DNA of 64,000 nucleotides from UBA2357 sp046295975 (GTDB lineage Bacteria; Pseudomonadota; Gammaproteobacteria; Burkholderiales; Rhodocyclaceae). Below are positions 9,497 to 18,196 of the stretch, in pieces (the first letter of the stretch is position 1; every line of letters begins with the position of its first letter). The stretch covers positions 43,067 through 107,066 of the forward strand of contig JBKBMG010000013.1 of NCBI GenBank assembly GCA_046295975.1, written 5' to 3'. The position numbers and the translations under genes are program-made. The notes under the pieces are model-generated. The model was not told where the DNA came from, did no database searches, and saw only the letters and a program-made list of their open reading frames with translations.

Positions 9497-9764
9497 GATG
9501 GGCCTCGTGCGGTGGCGGTGGCGGCGGGCACACCGGCGCCCGCAACCGCGAAATTCGACCACAACCCGGGCGGGGCAAAAATGCCCTGGATCAAGCCGTC
9601 CAGCAACCTGTCGGACTTGAGGCGGATCTGCTGCGCCTGCGGGAGAGGCGGTCCATATCCGCCCGTTTTTTCGTTGCATCGAACCACTATGCGCCTCAAA
9701 AACGAACGAATCTGGCCTCGCGCTCCCACTCGGCTCGCGGCGATCGCTCAAGTCCTACAGGCTG

Positions 9765-10811
9765 CTAGGCCAGGCGCCGCTGCACCGTCACGCGCACGCA
9801 CCCGGGCCCGGGCTCGATGTTCACCTCGACCGGGAGAAAACGCGAAATCACCTCCGCGTTGGTCCGGAGATGGGCCGACGCCTCCGGTGTGGTGAAACGG
9901 CCACCGCCGGCCAGCGCCATCGGCAACAGCAACTGGTCGGCCAGATAGGGGCCGACGCTCGCACCACTGTGCAGGTAGTGGCGAGCACCCTTGGCGGCGC
10001 GGTCGGCCACCGCTTCGGCCGGCAGACCACGCTCACCGAAGGCACAGAAGACTTCGGTCACGTGTTCATGCACCACGTCCAGCAACACCACGTTGCCCGG
10101 CCCCTCGCGCGCCGGCAGTTCTCTCACCTTCCCTTCCAGATCGTCGAAATGGCCGCGCAGGCGTTCGATCTCGCGCGCCGCCACGGCGCCGGGAATGCCA
10201 GCCACACGGGCTTCGGCAAACAGACCGCGGCCCTCGCCACGCTCGCTGAGATCCAGCCTCGACCAGGCCGCGACCGGCGCGACACGGGCGCACACCGTGC
10301 CCCCGCCAGCCGGGTAGAAGCCGTGGCGCACCAGCTCCAACTGCACCGGCGCCCCCATGCGCGCCATCAATGGCGCCCACGCACGCATCAGGAAGTCTGC
10401 CGGCGGCGCTGACGGATTATGGGTGCCGCCGCTGACTTCGATCTCGCTCGGTCCGTCGGCAAACCACAGCGCCGGCACCACGGTCTGCAGCACCAGCGTG
10501 CAACTGCCCGCCGTGCCGATGGCAAAGCGATGCGAACCGCCGCGGATCGGGCCGGGTTCGAAGCTCAGGTTGTGCGATCCCGCCACCGCATCCGCCACCC
10601 GCGCACCGCAGATCGCCTGCGCCGCCTGCACCGCGGTGAGGTGCTGGCGCAGCAGGCCGGGCTTGCTGCGCCGCGCGCGAATGCGCTGAATGCGAAACGG
10701 TGTGCCGGTAATCATGGACAAGGTGAGCGCGGAGCGCAGCACCTGCCCGCCCCCTTCGCCGTGGGCACCGTCGAGGTCGACGATGCGCCGTGTCGTGTCT
10801 TCCAACTGCAT
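9765..10811 (-). CDS. rtcA: RNA 3'-terminal phosphate cyclase RtcA
   Basis: 348 residues, the usual family size. RtcA uses ATP to convert an RNA 3'-phosphate into a 2',3'-cyclic phosphate through a covalent histidine-AMP. Family motifs are HGEGGGQVLRSALTLS near the N-terminus, GSCTLVLQTVVPAL in the middle, and SAHLRTNAEVISRFLP at the C-terminus, whose His (about residue 311) fits the adenylated histidine. It is the last gene of the leftward RNA-repair operon, 12 bases after the nucleotidyltransferase gene. Confidence 0.95.
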   Translation of the reverse strand: MQLEDTTRRIVDLDGAHGEGGGQVLRSALTLSMITGTPFRIQRIRARRSKPGLLRQHLTAVQAAQAICGARVADAVAGSHNLSFEPGPIRGGSHRFAIGTAGSCTLVLQTVVPALWFADGPSEIEVSGGTHNPSAPPADFLMRAWAPLMARMGAPVQLELVRHGFYPAGGGTVCARVAPVAAWSRLDLSERGEGRGLFAEARVAGIPGAVAAREIERLRGHFDDLEGKVRELPAREGPGNVVLLDVVHEHVTEVFCAFGERGLPAEAVADRAAKGARHYLHSGASVGPYLADQLLLPMALAGGGRFTTPEASAHLRTNAEVISRFLPVEVNIEPGPGCVRVTVQRRLA

Positions 10812-10823
10812 CGGACAATTCCT

Positions 10824-11654
10824 TCAATCTCGGTGCGTGGCACAGGCCGCATCTGACCGCGGCTGCGCCATCGCCACATCCCACAACAGGCAATCCAGTA
10901 CGTCGCTGTCGCCGTCCGGCTGTCTAAACCCCTGCGGCGGCGCTTCGCGCGCAAGCGCCTCCTCGATGAACGCATGGATGCGTGGAAAGCGTCGCCCTTC
11001 GCCTGCTTCGCCGGTGCGCATCTTCAACTCGAGCAAGACGTTGATCTCGTCCGCCAGGGCGTCATCGCGCACGGTTCGCTCGGCCAGGTCGGCAAAGCGC
11101 ATCGGCGGCATGCCATGGCCGGCATCCAGCCAGCACACGGCCAGCAGCGGCCGCAGCACGTAGAGGTATTTCTTGAGACGAATGGTGTCGCCCTGCAGGT
11201 GCTCGCGGAAGTTCTTGCGTGCCATGGCGAGGTAGTGCCAACGCCCTTTCAGCCCGGAGTAGAAAGCCGGCGCGTGCGCGCGCAGGCGGGCCGCCACGGC
11301 CGCGTCCTGGCGGTAGACGACGGGCGAATCCAGCCATTCGAACAAGGTCGGATTGGAGCGGCGCATCAGCCGCAAGGCCTTGCGCAGTTCCCAGCCGCTG
11401 ACGTCGAGCTCGTCGCTGATCGGCAACTCGATCACGTCGCGCTGCGCCTCCACTCGCAGATACCACTGCGGCTCGTGCACGTACACAAAGCGCACATCGT
11501 AGTCGCTGTCGGGCGAGGCGAAACCCCAGCCGCGACTGCCCGACTCACAGGCGAACAGTACGCGGACGCGGTGCGTCACCTCGATGTCGGCCAGCGCCTC
11601 GAGCACACGCGCACGCACCGCGCCGTCGATCGGATGGTCGTAACGGAATCTCAC
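10824..11654 (-). CDS. RlaP-type DNA polymerase beta superfamily nucleotidyltransferase
   Basis: 276 residues from a GTG start, chosen because AAGGGGAG stands just upstream; an ATG-initiated form would add 14 residues. The polymerase-beta-fold motif is clear: GS at residues 39-40, then SPDSDYD with metal-binding Asp at about 51 and 53. The rest (MRRSNPTLFEWLDSP, KNFREHL, LKKYLYVLRPLLA) matches the COG3541/YcgL-like family, which Pfam names RlaP for its link to RNA ligase operons. It lies between rtcB and rtcA in the same orientation, so a role in RNA end repair (nucleotide addition to damaged RNA) is a reasonable inference; the substrate is unknown. Confidence 0.82.
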   Translation of the reverse strand: MRFRYDHPIDGAVRARVLEALADIEVTHRVRVLFACESGSRGWGFASPDSDYDVRFVYVHEPQWYLRVEAQRDVIELPISDELDVSGWELRKALRLMRRSNPTLFEWLDSPVVYRQDAAVAARLRAHAPAFYSGLKGRWHYLAMARKNFREHLQGDTIRLKKYLYVLRPLLAVCWLDAGHGMPPMRFADLAERTVRDDALADEINVLLELKMRTGEAGEGRRFPRIHAFIEEALAREAPPQGFRQPDGDSDVLDCLLWDVAMAQPRSDAACATHRD

Positions 11655-11712
11655 TTCACTCCCCTTCCAGGTTGTGGCGGGGCGGTGGGCCACCACCCAC
11701 CATCCCGCCGCT

Positions 11713-12942
11713 TCATCCCTTCACACACACGACCTGGCGCAGGGTATGCACCACTTCCACCAGGTCCGACTGCGCAGCCATCACCGCGTCGATGTCCTTG
11801 TAGGCCATCGGGATCTCGTCGATCACGTCGGCGTCCTTTCGGCACTCCACGTGGGCGGTCGCGCGCACCTGGTCATCCACGGTGAAGCGCTTCTTCGCCT
11901 GGGTGCGGCTCATGGTACGGCCCGCACCGTGGCTGCAAGAGCAGAAGGCTTCCTCGTTACCCAGGCCACGCACGATGTAGCTCTTCGCCCCCATCGATCC
12001 GGGGATGATGCCGAGCTGACCCTTGTGCGCCGCCACCGCCCCCTTGCGGGTCACCAGCACCTCGCGGCCGAAGTGGGTTTCCTTCTGCACGTAGTTGTGA
12101 TGGCAGTTCACCGCCTCGACGTCGGCCGCAAAGGGCTTGGCGATCACCTTGCGCGCCGCGGCGATGACGTTGTGCATCATCACCGCGCGGTTGCGTCGCG
12201 CGAAGTCCTGCGCCCAGCCAACCGCCTCGACGTAGTCGTCGTAGTGCGCGCAGCCTTCCTCGAAGTACGCCAGGTCGCGGTGCGGCAGGTTGGCGATGTG
12301 GGTACGCATATCGGCCTGCGCCAGTTCGATGAACAGGTTGCCGATGGCGTTACCCACGCCGCGCGAACCCGAGTGCAGCATGAACCACACCCGCTGGCTC
12401 TCGTCCAGGCACACCTCGATGAAGTGATTGCCGGTTCCGAGCGTTCCGAGGTGCTTGTAGTTATTGGTGTTGTTCAGCCTCGGATACTTGTCGGTGATGC
12501 GCTTGAAGCCATCGACCAGCTCACCCCACATCGCGTCCACCTCGGCCGGCGGGTTTTCCCAGGATCCCCGGTCGCGTCGACCCGGCGTACGCCCGTGCGG
12601 CACCGCCGCCTCGATCGCCGAACGCAGGCCCGACAGGTTGTCCGGCAGGTCGGCCGCGCTCAGCGTGGTACGCGCGGCCATCATGCCGCAACCGATGTCC
12701 ACGCCCACCGCCGCCGGGATGATCGCCCCCACGGTTGGGATCACGCTGCCGATGGTCGATCCCTTACCCAGGTGCACATCCGGCATTACCGCCAGGTGCT
12801 TGTAGATGAAGGGCATGCGCGCGGTCTTCAGCAACTGCTCGCGGGCCTCGTTCTCCACCGGCACACCGCGGGTCCACATCTTGATCGGGGCGGCGCCCTG
12901 CGCCGCGAGGGTTTCGTACTGCGTCATCTTCTTCTCTTCCAT
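11713..12942 (-). CDS. rtcB: RNA-splicing ligase RtcB
   Basis: 409 residues, about the length of E. coli RtcB. It joins RNA 2',3'-cyclic phosphate or 3'-phosphate ends to 5'-OH ends using GTP and Mn2+. Visible metal and guanylate motifs are VMPDVHLGKG, GVDIGCGM, GTGNHFIEV, HSGSRGVG and NCHHNYV. The guanylated histidine sits in CSCSHGAGR (about residue 337). The gene follows the second Y-RNA-like element by 28 bases, so the RNAs and rtcB are likely on one primary transcript from the sigma-54 promoter before rsr. Confidence 0.97.
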   Translation of the reverse strand: MEEKKMTQYETLAAQGAAPIKMWTRGVPVENEAREQLLKTARMPFIYKHLAVMPDVHLGKGSTIGSVIPTVGAIIPAAVGVDIGCGMMAARTTLSAADLPDNLSGLRSAIEAAVPHGRTPGRRDRGSWENPPAEVDAMWGELVDGFKRITDKYPRLNNTNNYKHLGTLGTGNHFIEVCLDESQRVWFMLHSGSRGVGNAIGNLFIELAQADMRTHIANLPHRDLAYFEEGCAHYDDYVEAVGWAQDFARRNRAVMMHNVIAAARKVIAKPFAADVEAVNCHHNYVQKETHFGREVLVTRKGAVAAHKGQLGIIPGSMGAKSYIVRGLGNEEAFCSCSHGAGRTMSRTQAKKRFTVDDQVRATAHVECRKDADVIDEIPMAYKDIDAVMAAQSDLVEVVHTLRQVVCVKG

Positions 12943-12970
12943 TTTCTACTTCTCGCTACCGCGAAAGGGG

Positions 12971-13084
12971 CGGGCGACGAGGGCGTGACGAAACATGCAT
13001 TGCTCTACCAGCTGAGCTAAGGCGCCTTGCGGTGCCTGCGGGAATCGAACCCGCGACAGATGGATTTCCGTCTGCATTCGCCCG
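12971..13084 (-). ncRNA. Y-RNA-like noncoding RNA 2 with permuted tRNA-like domain
   Basis: Read on the minus strand, the ends pair perfectly (CGGGCGA, 13084-13078, with TCGCCCG, 12977-12971). After an internal loop starting ATGCA, a second helix forms (GACGGAA with TTTCGTC, 13072-13066 and 12993-12987). Inside are tRNA elements in permuted order: T-arm (GCGGG, loop TTCGATT, CCCGC; 13054-13038), acceptor 3' strand AGGCACC, a GCAA tetraloop, acceptor 5' strand GGCGCCT (one A-C mismatch), then TA and D-arm (GCTC, loop AGCTGGTA, GAGC; 13017-13002). This is the layout known for bacterial YrlA-type Y RNAs bound by Rsr. No anticodon arm or CCA end exists, so it is not a tRNA gene. Confidence 0.85.
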
Positions 13085-13095
13085 TTTGATCGGGG

Positions 13096-13227
13096 CCGAC
13101 GACAAGGGTTGGCGAAACGTATTTTCGTGCTCTATCCATTGAGCTACGGCCCCCCTGCATGGGGCCGACGGGATTCGAACCCGCAACCACGACCGTCATA
13201 GGGTGTAGTTCCGCCTGCATTCGTCGG
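13096..13227 (-). ncRNA. Y-RNA-like noncoding RNA 1 with permuted tRNA-like domain
   Basis: The minus-strand ends pair as CCGACGA (13227-13221) with TCGTCGG (13102-13096). A second helix is GGCGGAAC (13215-13208) with GTTTCGCC (13118-13111). The 5' segment CGAATGCAGGCGGAA differs from the matching part of RNA 2 at one base of 15, marking a shared, probably Ro-binding, motif. The interior holds a T-arm (GCGGG, TTCGAAT, CCCGT; 13184-13168), acceptor halves CGGCCCC (13167-13161) and GGGGCCG (13153-13147) closed by a 7-base loop, then TA and a D-arm (GCTC, loop AATGGATA, GAGC; 13144-13129). It lies 19 bases after rsr and 11 bases before RNA 2. Confidence 0.85.
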
Positions 13228-13246
13228 GTACTGCACAAACCAGTCT

Positions 13247-14830
13247 TCATGCTCCTTCTATTCGTATCGACTCGATCGCCTCTACCCAGTGGCCGGCACC
13301 GAAGCCGCCGGCCGCAAACTGGGCGATGACATCGAACACCGCGTCACCAAAGCCACCCACGTTCAGGATGTCCGACTGTTCGTTCGCCTGCGTGGTCCCG
13401 TAGGGCTGCAGGTCGATGCACACCAGCCGCGCACCCGGATTGCGGCGCTTGATTCGCACCCATTCGCGCATCGTCGCGGTGGCACCATTGCGCTGTCCAT
13501 CCACCCAGGACTCGTTGTCCGAGACCATGATCACCACATCAACCCGCGCCGCCTCGTCGGCCAGCAATGCCAGCGGCGCCGAGCAGTTGGTGCCACCACC
13601 ACCCACCGCAGCCAGCTTTTCGGCATTGGTCAGCACCGAATCGCGTGGATTGAGCCTCACGTTCACCACTTTCTGCTCGAACGGCAGCACCCGCGCCGTT
13701 GGATGCGTACGCAACAGCGCCGCAGCGATCAGCCCCGCCACATCGACGCAGCGCACCCGCGTGGTCGCCCCCGCACGATACCCGGTCACGGGCGAACGCA
13801 TGGAACCGGATACATCCGGGCACACCACCACTTCGCCGTCGAGCACCGGGACGTTGGCCAGGGCCGCATCCAGCGCATCCTGCAAGCCCTGGCGCACGAC
13901 TTCCGGCACTGCGGCATCGACCGACCGGTATGCGGCAAGCAGCTGGTACGGGTAGGCCCGTGCGGTTCTGACCGCAGCCGTATCCGCCAGACGACGCGCA
14001 ACCTTATCGGCCATGTCCGGCCGCTCGAATACGCCGTGGCGCGCCAAGGTGTTCAGGTTCATGCGCAGCGCCTGCCAACCCATCCGCTCGGCCAGTCGCG
14101 CCCACTGTGCGGTCGCCAGCGGCCGGTCGGTAAGCATCAGAAACGGCACATCCGGCACGTCGACCCCATGCGCCAGGTCGCTGACACCCTCTGCCATCGC
14201 CCGCCAGTCGAGCAAAGCCCGGACCTCGGCCGGCAGTTGAGCGCGATCGAACGGCTTGCCGATCAACCAGGCAAACAGCGCTTCACGCCAGGGCTCGGCC
14301 GGCTTCGGGTGCACCATTTTCACCACATCAGCGAGCGACGGCGCGTTGCCGATTGCAGCATGCAGCAGTTGGCGCACACTGGCTTCGTTCAGCCAGCGCT
14401 GCACGAGTTTCTTCGGCCGGGTACCAAGCGAACGCCGCCCCACCGCTCCGCTGCGCAGGATCTGCACGAAGTTGCGCAGCATTCGTCCGTTGTCGACCAC
14501 CCGGCCAAAAGCCACCGGCAGCAAGTCGCTACCACGTGCTGCAAGGATGGCCAGCAACAACGCCGGCATGTCCTTCATCATTCCCTTTTCGCGGGCATAG
14601 ATCGCGCTACGGGCAATTTAGGCGTCGTCCAGATCGGCACACAGCGCGAGCACGGTGTCGAGATGCATTTGCGCGTCTGCGTAGTAGGTCTGGGTCAGGC
14701 ACCCGGTTGCCGCAAGTTGCGCCAGCCGATGCTTCGGCTGCAGCGCGTAGGCACCCGCGCCGTGGTGATTGCGCGCATTGATCGGCGCAAGTCGTGCAGC
14801 ACGGGAATCGAACAACTGGGTATTTGCCAT
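13247..14830 (-). CDS. rsr: Ro60 ortholog Rsr (TROVE + vWA), interrupted by an in-frame TAA codon
   Basis: Ro proteins are RNA-binding rings that hold Y RNAs and misfolded RNA. The N-terminal piece (MANTQLFDSRAARLAPINA, later KHRLAQLAATGCLTQTYYADA) is a normal TROVE start. It ends after LCADLDDA at a TAA (14620-14618). The same frame then continues as IARSAIYAREKGMMKDMPALLL, exactly what the family has next. The remainder includes DNGRMLRNFVQILRSG, NDPSLADV-like sequence, and a vWA MIDAS motif DVSGSMRS (about residue 340). Read through, the protein would be 527 residues, normal length. A GAGG ribosome-binding site precedes the ATG. It may be a recent pseudogene, a sequencing error, readthrough, or restart at MMKDMP, which would lack 83 residues. 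Confidence 0.85.
14618..14620 (-). other. in-frame TAA codon inside rsr (codon 71)
   Basis: The codons on both sides are in the same reading frame and match TROVE sequence without gap, so this is a base substitution or recoded codon, not a frameshift. A single base change (for example TAC or CAA to TAA) explains it. Confidence 0.85.
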
Positions 14831-14871
14831 TTTGGGACCTCATCTCGCTTCGGCTTCGTTGCTTGAAGCAT

Positions 14872-14887
14872 TGCAGTATGCGTGCCA
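14872..14887 (-). promoter_or_regulatory. sigma-54 (-24/-12) promoter of the rsr-Y RNA-rtcB-rtcA operon
   Basis: On the minus strand TGGCACGCATACTGCA has GG and GC separated by exactly 10 bases, and TGGCAC matches the -24 consensus. The predicted start of transcription, about 12 bases beyond the GC, leaves a ~30-base leader before the rsr ATG. The divergent gene encodes the matching sigma-54 activator RtcR. Confidence 0.85.
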
Positions 14888-14980
14888 GCTATTGACCAGA
14901 ACCTCCCGGAAAAACGTCAGGTATCTGTTTTTAAGCAACTATTTCCATTCTTGCGATCACGGCCGAGTCTACCGACCGAC

Positions 14981-14994
14981 GACGAATCATCGTC
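14981..14994. promoter_or_regulatory. candidate RtcR upstream activator site
   Basis: A short palindrome, GACGA-ATCA-TCGTC, lies ~95 bases upstream of the -24 element and just before rtcR. The distance suits a bacterial enhancer-binding protein. It is the only clear dyad seen in this gap; no binding data support it. Confidence 0.4.
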
Positions 14995-15037
14995 TTTCTG
15001 ATAATCTAATCTCGTAACGTATCTCATCGGATAATTC

Positions 15038-16651
15038 ATGACGAAGCATACCGTCGCTATCGGCTTCCTCGGCACCGTGCTCGACTATGGCGGACGCGAC
15101 ACCCAGCGCTGGAGCAAGTGGCGTCCATCTGTAGGCTTGTGTCAGCAGGAAGACCTGGTGATCGACCGTCTGGAACTGCTGCACGACGCGCGCAGCCGCC
15201 GGCTGTTCGAACGAGTTCGGGACGACATCGCATCGGTGTCGCCAGAAACCGAGGTACACAGCGTGGAAGTGAGCCTGCGCGACCCATGGGACTTCGAGGA
15301 GGTGTATGCGACCCTTCACGACTTCGCCCGTGGCTATGCCTTCGATACCGACGCCGAGGACTACCTGATCCACATCACCACCGGCACCCACGTGGCGCAG
15401 ATCTGCTGGTTTCTGCTCGCCGAGGCGCGCTACCTGCCGGCACGACTGGTGCAGACCTCGCCGCCGCGCAAGACCGCGCCCAACGACACCGTCGGCAGCT
15501 ACACCCTTATCGATCTCGATTTGTCGCGCTACAGCCGCATCGCCAGCCGCTTTGCGGATGAACGCGACACCGCCGTGTCCCACCTGAAGTCGGGCATCGC
15601 CACGCGCAACCCACGCTTCAACCGGATGATCGAACACATCGAACAGGTCGCATTGCGCTCGCGCGCGCCGCTATTACTGTGCGGCCCGACGGGCGCGGGA
15701 AAATCGTTTCTCGCGCGCCGGGTCTACGAGATCCGCAGGACGCGGCACCAACTCGACGGGCGCTTCGTGGAAGTCAATTGCGCCACGCTGCGCGGCGAAA
15801 GTGCGATGTCGGCACTGTTCGGCCACGTCAAGGGCGCCTTCACCGGGGCGCAGACTGAGCGCGCCGGCCTGCTGCGTGCCGCCCACGGCGGTTTGCTGTT
15901 CCTGGATGAAATCGGCGAGCTGGGGCTGGACGAGCAGGCCATGCTGCTCAAGGCGATCGAGGAGAAGCGCTTTTTCCCGTTCGGCGGCGACCGTGAGGTG
16001 GAAAGCGACTTCCAGCTCATCTCGGGCACGGTGCGCGACCTGCGCCAATGGGTCGCCGAGGGGCGCTTCCGCGAGGATCTCTACGCCCGCATCAACCTCT
16101 GGCGATTCGAACTGCCAGGCCTGGCCGAACGCAGCGAGGACGTCGAGCCCAACCTCGACTTCGAACTCGAACGCTTCGCCCGCGAACACGGCCACCGCGT
16201 CCGCTTCCACACCGAGGCGCGACGCGCCTACCTGCGCTTTGCCACCTCACCGGACGCGCGCTGGCCGGGCAACTTCCGCGAACTGTCGGCCAGCGTCACG
16301 CGCATGGCCACCCTCGCCAACGCCGGCCGCATCACCGAGGACGGCGTCGCCGACGAAATCGACCGCCTGCGCGACGCCTGGCTCCCCGCAAGCGCTCAAC
16401 GCGACACGCTGACGACCCTGTTGGGCGACGCCGCCGACCGCCTCGACCTCTTCGATCGCATCCAGCTCGAAGGCGTCATCGCCGTCTGTCGCCGCGCCCG
16501 CAGCCTGTCCGAAGCCGGCCGCCAGCTGTTCGCCGCCTCGCGCGAGGAAAGGGCCAGCCGCAACGACGCCGACCGCTTGCGCAAGTACCTTGCACGCTTC
16601 GGCCTGGAGTGGGGGGCGCTGAGGGAGGGGAAGGACGCGGGATCAAGCTGA
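15038..16651 (+). CDS. rtcR: sigma-54-dependent transcriptional activator RtcR (CARF-AAA+)
   Basis: 537 residues. The first ~185 form the RtcR/CARF sensor domain (KHTVAIGFLGTVLDYGG, DYLIHITTGTHVAQICWFLLAEA), expected to bind an RNA-derived or cyclic nucleotide ligand. The AAA+ domain has Walker A GPTGAGKS (about 215), the sigma-54 contact loop GAFTGA (about 266), Walker B GGLLFLDEIGEL and the conserved WPGNFREL. The C-terminal DNA-binding part is short. It is divergent from rsr and should activate the -24/-12 promoter when RNA damage products accumulate. It is unlikely to control unrelated genes downstream. Confidence 0.95.
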   Translation: MTKHTVAIGFLGTVLDYGGRDTQRWSKWRPSVGLCQQEDLVIDRLELLHDARSRRLFERVRDDIASVSPETEVHSVEVSLRDPWDFEEVYATLHDFARGYAFDTDAEDYLIHITTGTHVAQICWFLLAEARYLPARLVQTSPPRKTAPNDTVGSYTLIDLDLSRYSRIASRFADERDTAVSHLKSGIATRNPRFNRMIEHIEQVALRSRAPLLLCGPTGAGKSFLARRVYEIRRTRHQLDGRFVEVNCATLRGESAMSALFGHVKGAFTGAQTERAGLLRAAHGGLLFLDEIGELGLDEQAMLLKAIEEKRFFPFGGDREVESDFQLISGTVRDLRQWVAEGRFREDLYARINLWRFELPGLAERSEDVEPNLDFELERFAREHGHRVRFHTEARRAYLRFATSPDARWPGNFRELSASVTRMATLANAGRITEDGVADEIDRLRDAWLPASAQRDTLTTLLGDAADRLDLFDRIQLEGVIAVCRRARSLSEAGRQLFAASREERASRNDADRLRKYLARFGLEWGALREGKDAGSS

Positions 16652-16817
16652 AGCGAGGATTGGCGCCCTCTCGTTCGAGCAGGATGCGGCACCCAAGGGA
16701 AATGCTGAAGAAGGCGAGACATCAGTCCGTTTGCATTTTTATTTTTAGAAATGTAGACTCCGGAAGCTGTCGAGCATATCCCTAGTCACTATACCAAGCC
16801 GAATTCATGGAGTGCGC

Positions 16818-17303
16818 ATGTCGTCACATCAGGACTTCTTCGTCAAAATTCAGGGCATACAGGGTGAATCCAAGGACGCCAAGCATCGTGGCTGGATTGA
16901 TGTACTGTCCTGGGCCTATGGCGTCTCCCAGAGTGCCTCGACAGAAGTAGGCGGAGGCGGAGGCGTCGGGCGCGCGCATTTTTCCGCGTTGACCTTCATC
17001 CACGAAGTAGATCGATCTTCGCCAAACCTGATGCAATACTGCGCAGCTGGAAAGCACATCGATATCGTCGAGCTCGTGTGCTGCAAGGCCGGTGATGGCC
17101 CTCAGGAGTACATACACCTATACCTTGAAGATTGCCTCATCACTCGGGTCACTCCGTTCGGAAAGCCCGATTCAGCTCGGGTACTGGAGGGTGTCGCAAT
17201 CTCGTTTGCCAAGATCAGGATCGAAACCCGAGAGCAGCGCGCAAATGGTTCGATGACCGCAGCCATTACCGGCACGTGGGACATAAAGCGCAATGTTGCG
17301 TAG
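16818..17303 (+). CDS. hcp: Hcp-family type VI secretion tube protein, orphan copy
   Basis: 161 residues. The start DFFVKIQGIQGESKDAKHRGWIDVLSWAYGVSQS is the classic Hcp opening, and later HFSALTFIHEVDRSSPNLMQYCAAGKHI and ISFAKIRIETREQ fit the Hcp beta-barrel. The ATG after GGAG was chosen over a GTG two codons upstream. No other T6SS structural gene lies in the window, so this is an orphan copy whose partners would be elsewhere. It overlaps the next gene by 11 bases, suggesting that the following genes encode linked cargo or immunity factors. Confidence 0.88.
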   Translation: MSSHQDFFVKIQGIQGESKDAKHRGWIDVLSWAYGVSQSASTEVGGGGGVGRAHFSALTFIHEVDRSSPNLMQYCAAGKHIDIVELVCCKAGDGPQEYIHLYLEDCLITRVTPFGKPDSARVLEGVAISFAKIRIETREQRANGSMTAAITGTWDIKRNVA

Positions 17304-18195
17304 TCAAGCATTGATGTCACAGGACCGTGCGCATTCGGTAACTGTTGACGTCACCCCCTGCGACAACACGGCTGCGATCGGCCCAACGCAGGCCATCTGC
17401 TTGGCATGCGTCAACATAGCCGCGGCACTCTGGGTCTTCTGGTTCGCATATGCACTGGCATGGTTAGGCGTCCCCGGCCGGGAACGCTTCAGTGATCCAG
17501 GCATCTATCTTGGCGCCGTATCAGCCAAAGCAACTCTGCTGTCTGCGCTACTAGCGGCACTCTGCGGGGCTGTGACATACGCGGTCGCTCGCCCGCTTGC
17601 CCCTTCGCGAAACCTTTGGCTTGCCTTCTCGACGACAACGACGCTGCTTACTCTCCTGGCAGCGTTCATTGGGTGGACGCCAGCCTGGGCAGCGATCTGC
17701 TTTCTACTGGGCATCATGCTTGTGACGGAAGTCGGCGGACGCCTCTCGGTCTGGCGCGGACGGCCAGCCCCTTACACACCAGCACAGCATCGGCTTTATA
17801 AGGAACCGCTGTCTCTTGCACTTATGGCCTCAGCGACGGCCGTCATGGTTTTCTATAACCCGGTACTCAAGAACTACACGATGTTTCGTCTTATGCCGGT
17901 CTACATTCTCCGACATGAGTACTCATGGGCACTACCTCTTTACGAGGCACTGACAATTTATGTCACACCGATGCTTCTGGCTATCGTCATGGTCATTGCC
18001 CTGCGCTTACTTACGCGTACCGCTATACCGTTAAGCACGTTCGCTATCACTCTGACAATTCTCGTCTCCAGCCTAACCTACGCCAACGCTCAACGGTGGT
18101 TCATGCGCGAAGACCTTTGGTCGCCGCTCTTCGCAGTCACCGCTGTATGCACTATTGGCTCCCTATTCATGATCAACCGGAAAAATCGGAGATAA
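17293..18195 (+). CDS. polytopic membrane protein of unknown function, linked to Hcp
   Basis: 300 residues with about eight hydrophobic segments, for example ICLACVNIAAALWVFWFAYA, TLLSALLAALCGAVTYAVA, PLSLALMASATAVMVFY, YVTPMLLAIVMVIALRLL and LFAVTAVCTIGSLFMI. I do not recognise a family. The start overlaps the hcp end by 11 bases; an internal ATG seven codons in is possible. Being in an Hcp transcription unit it could be an effector that acts on membranes or an immunity protein; neither is shown by sequence. Confidence 0.7.
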   Translation: MLRSQALMSQDRAHSVTVDVTPCDNTAAIGPTQAICLACVNIAAALWVFWFAYALAWLGVPGRERFSDPGIYLGAVSAKATLLSALLAALCGAVTYAVARPLAPSRNLWLAFSTTTTLLTLLAAFIGWTPAWAAICFLLGIMLVTEVGGRLSVWRGRPAPYTPAQHRLYKEPLSLALMASATAVMVFYNPVLKNYTMFRLMPVYILRHEYSWALPLYEALTIYVTPMLLAIVMVIALRLLTRTAIPLSTFAITLTILVSSLTYANAQRWFMREDLWSPLFAVTAVCTIGSLFMINRKNRR

Positions 18196-18196
18196 C

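Noticed and set aside
12990..13190. Apparent tRNA genes (TTCGAAT and TTCGATT T-loops, GCTC-GAGC D-arms) on the minus strand
   Set aside because: The T-arm comes before the D-arm, there is no anticodon arm and no CCA-type end; the parts fit permuted Y-RNA-like RNAs instead.
14581..14640. Frameshift as the cause of the rsr break
   Set aside because: The codons before and after the TAA are in the same frame and match the family continuously, so a single substitution explains it.
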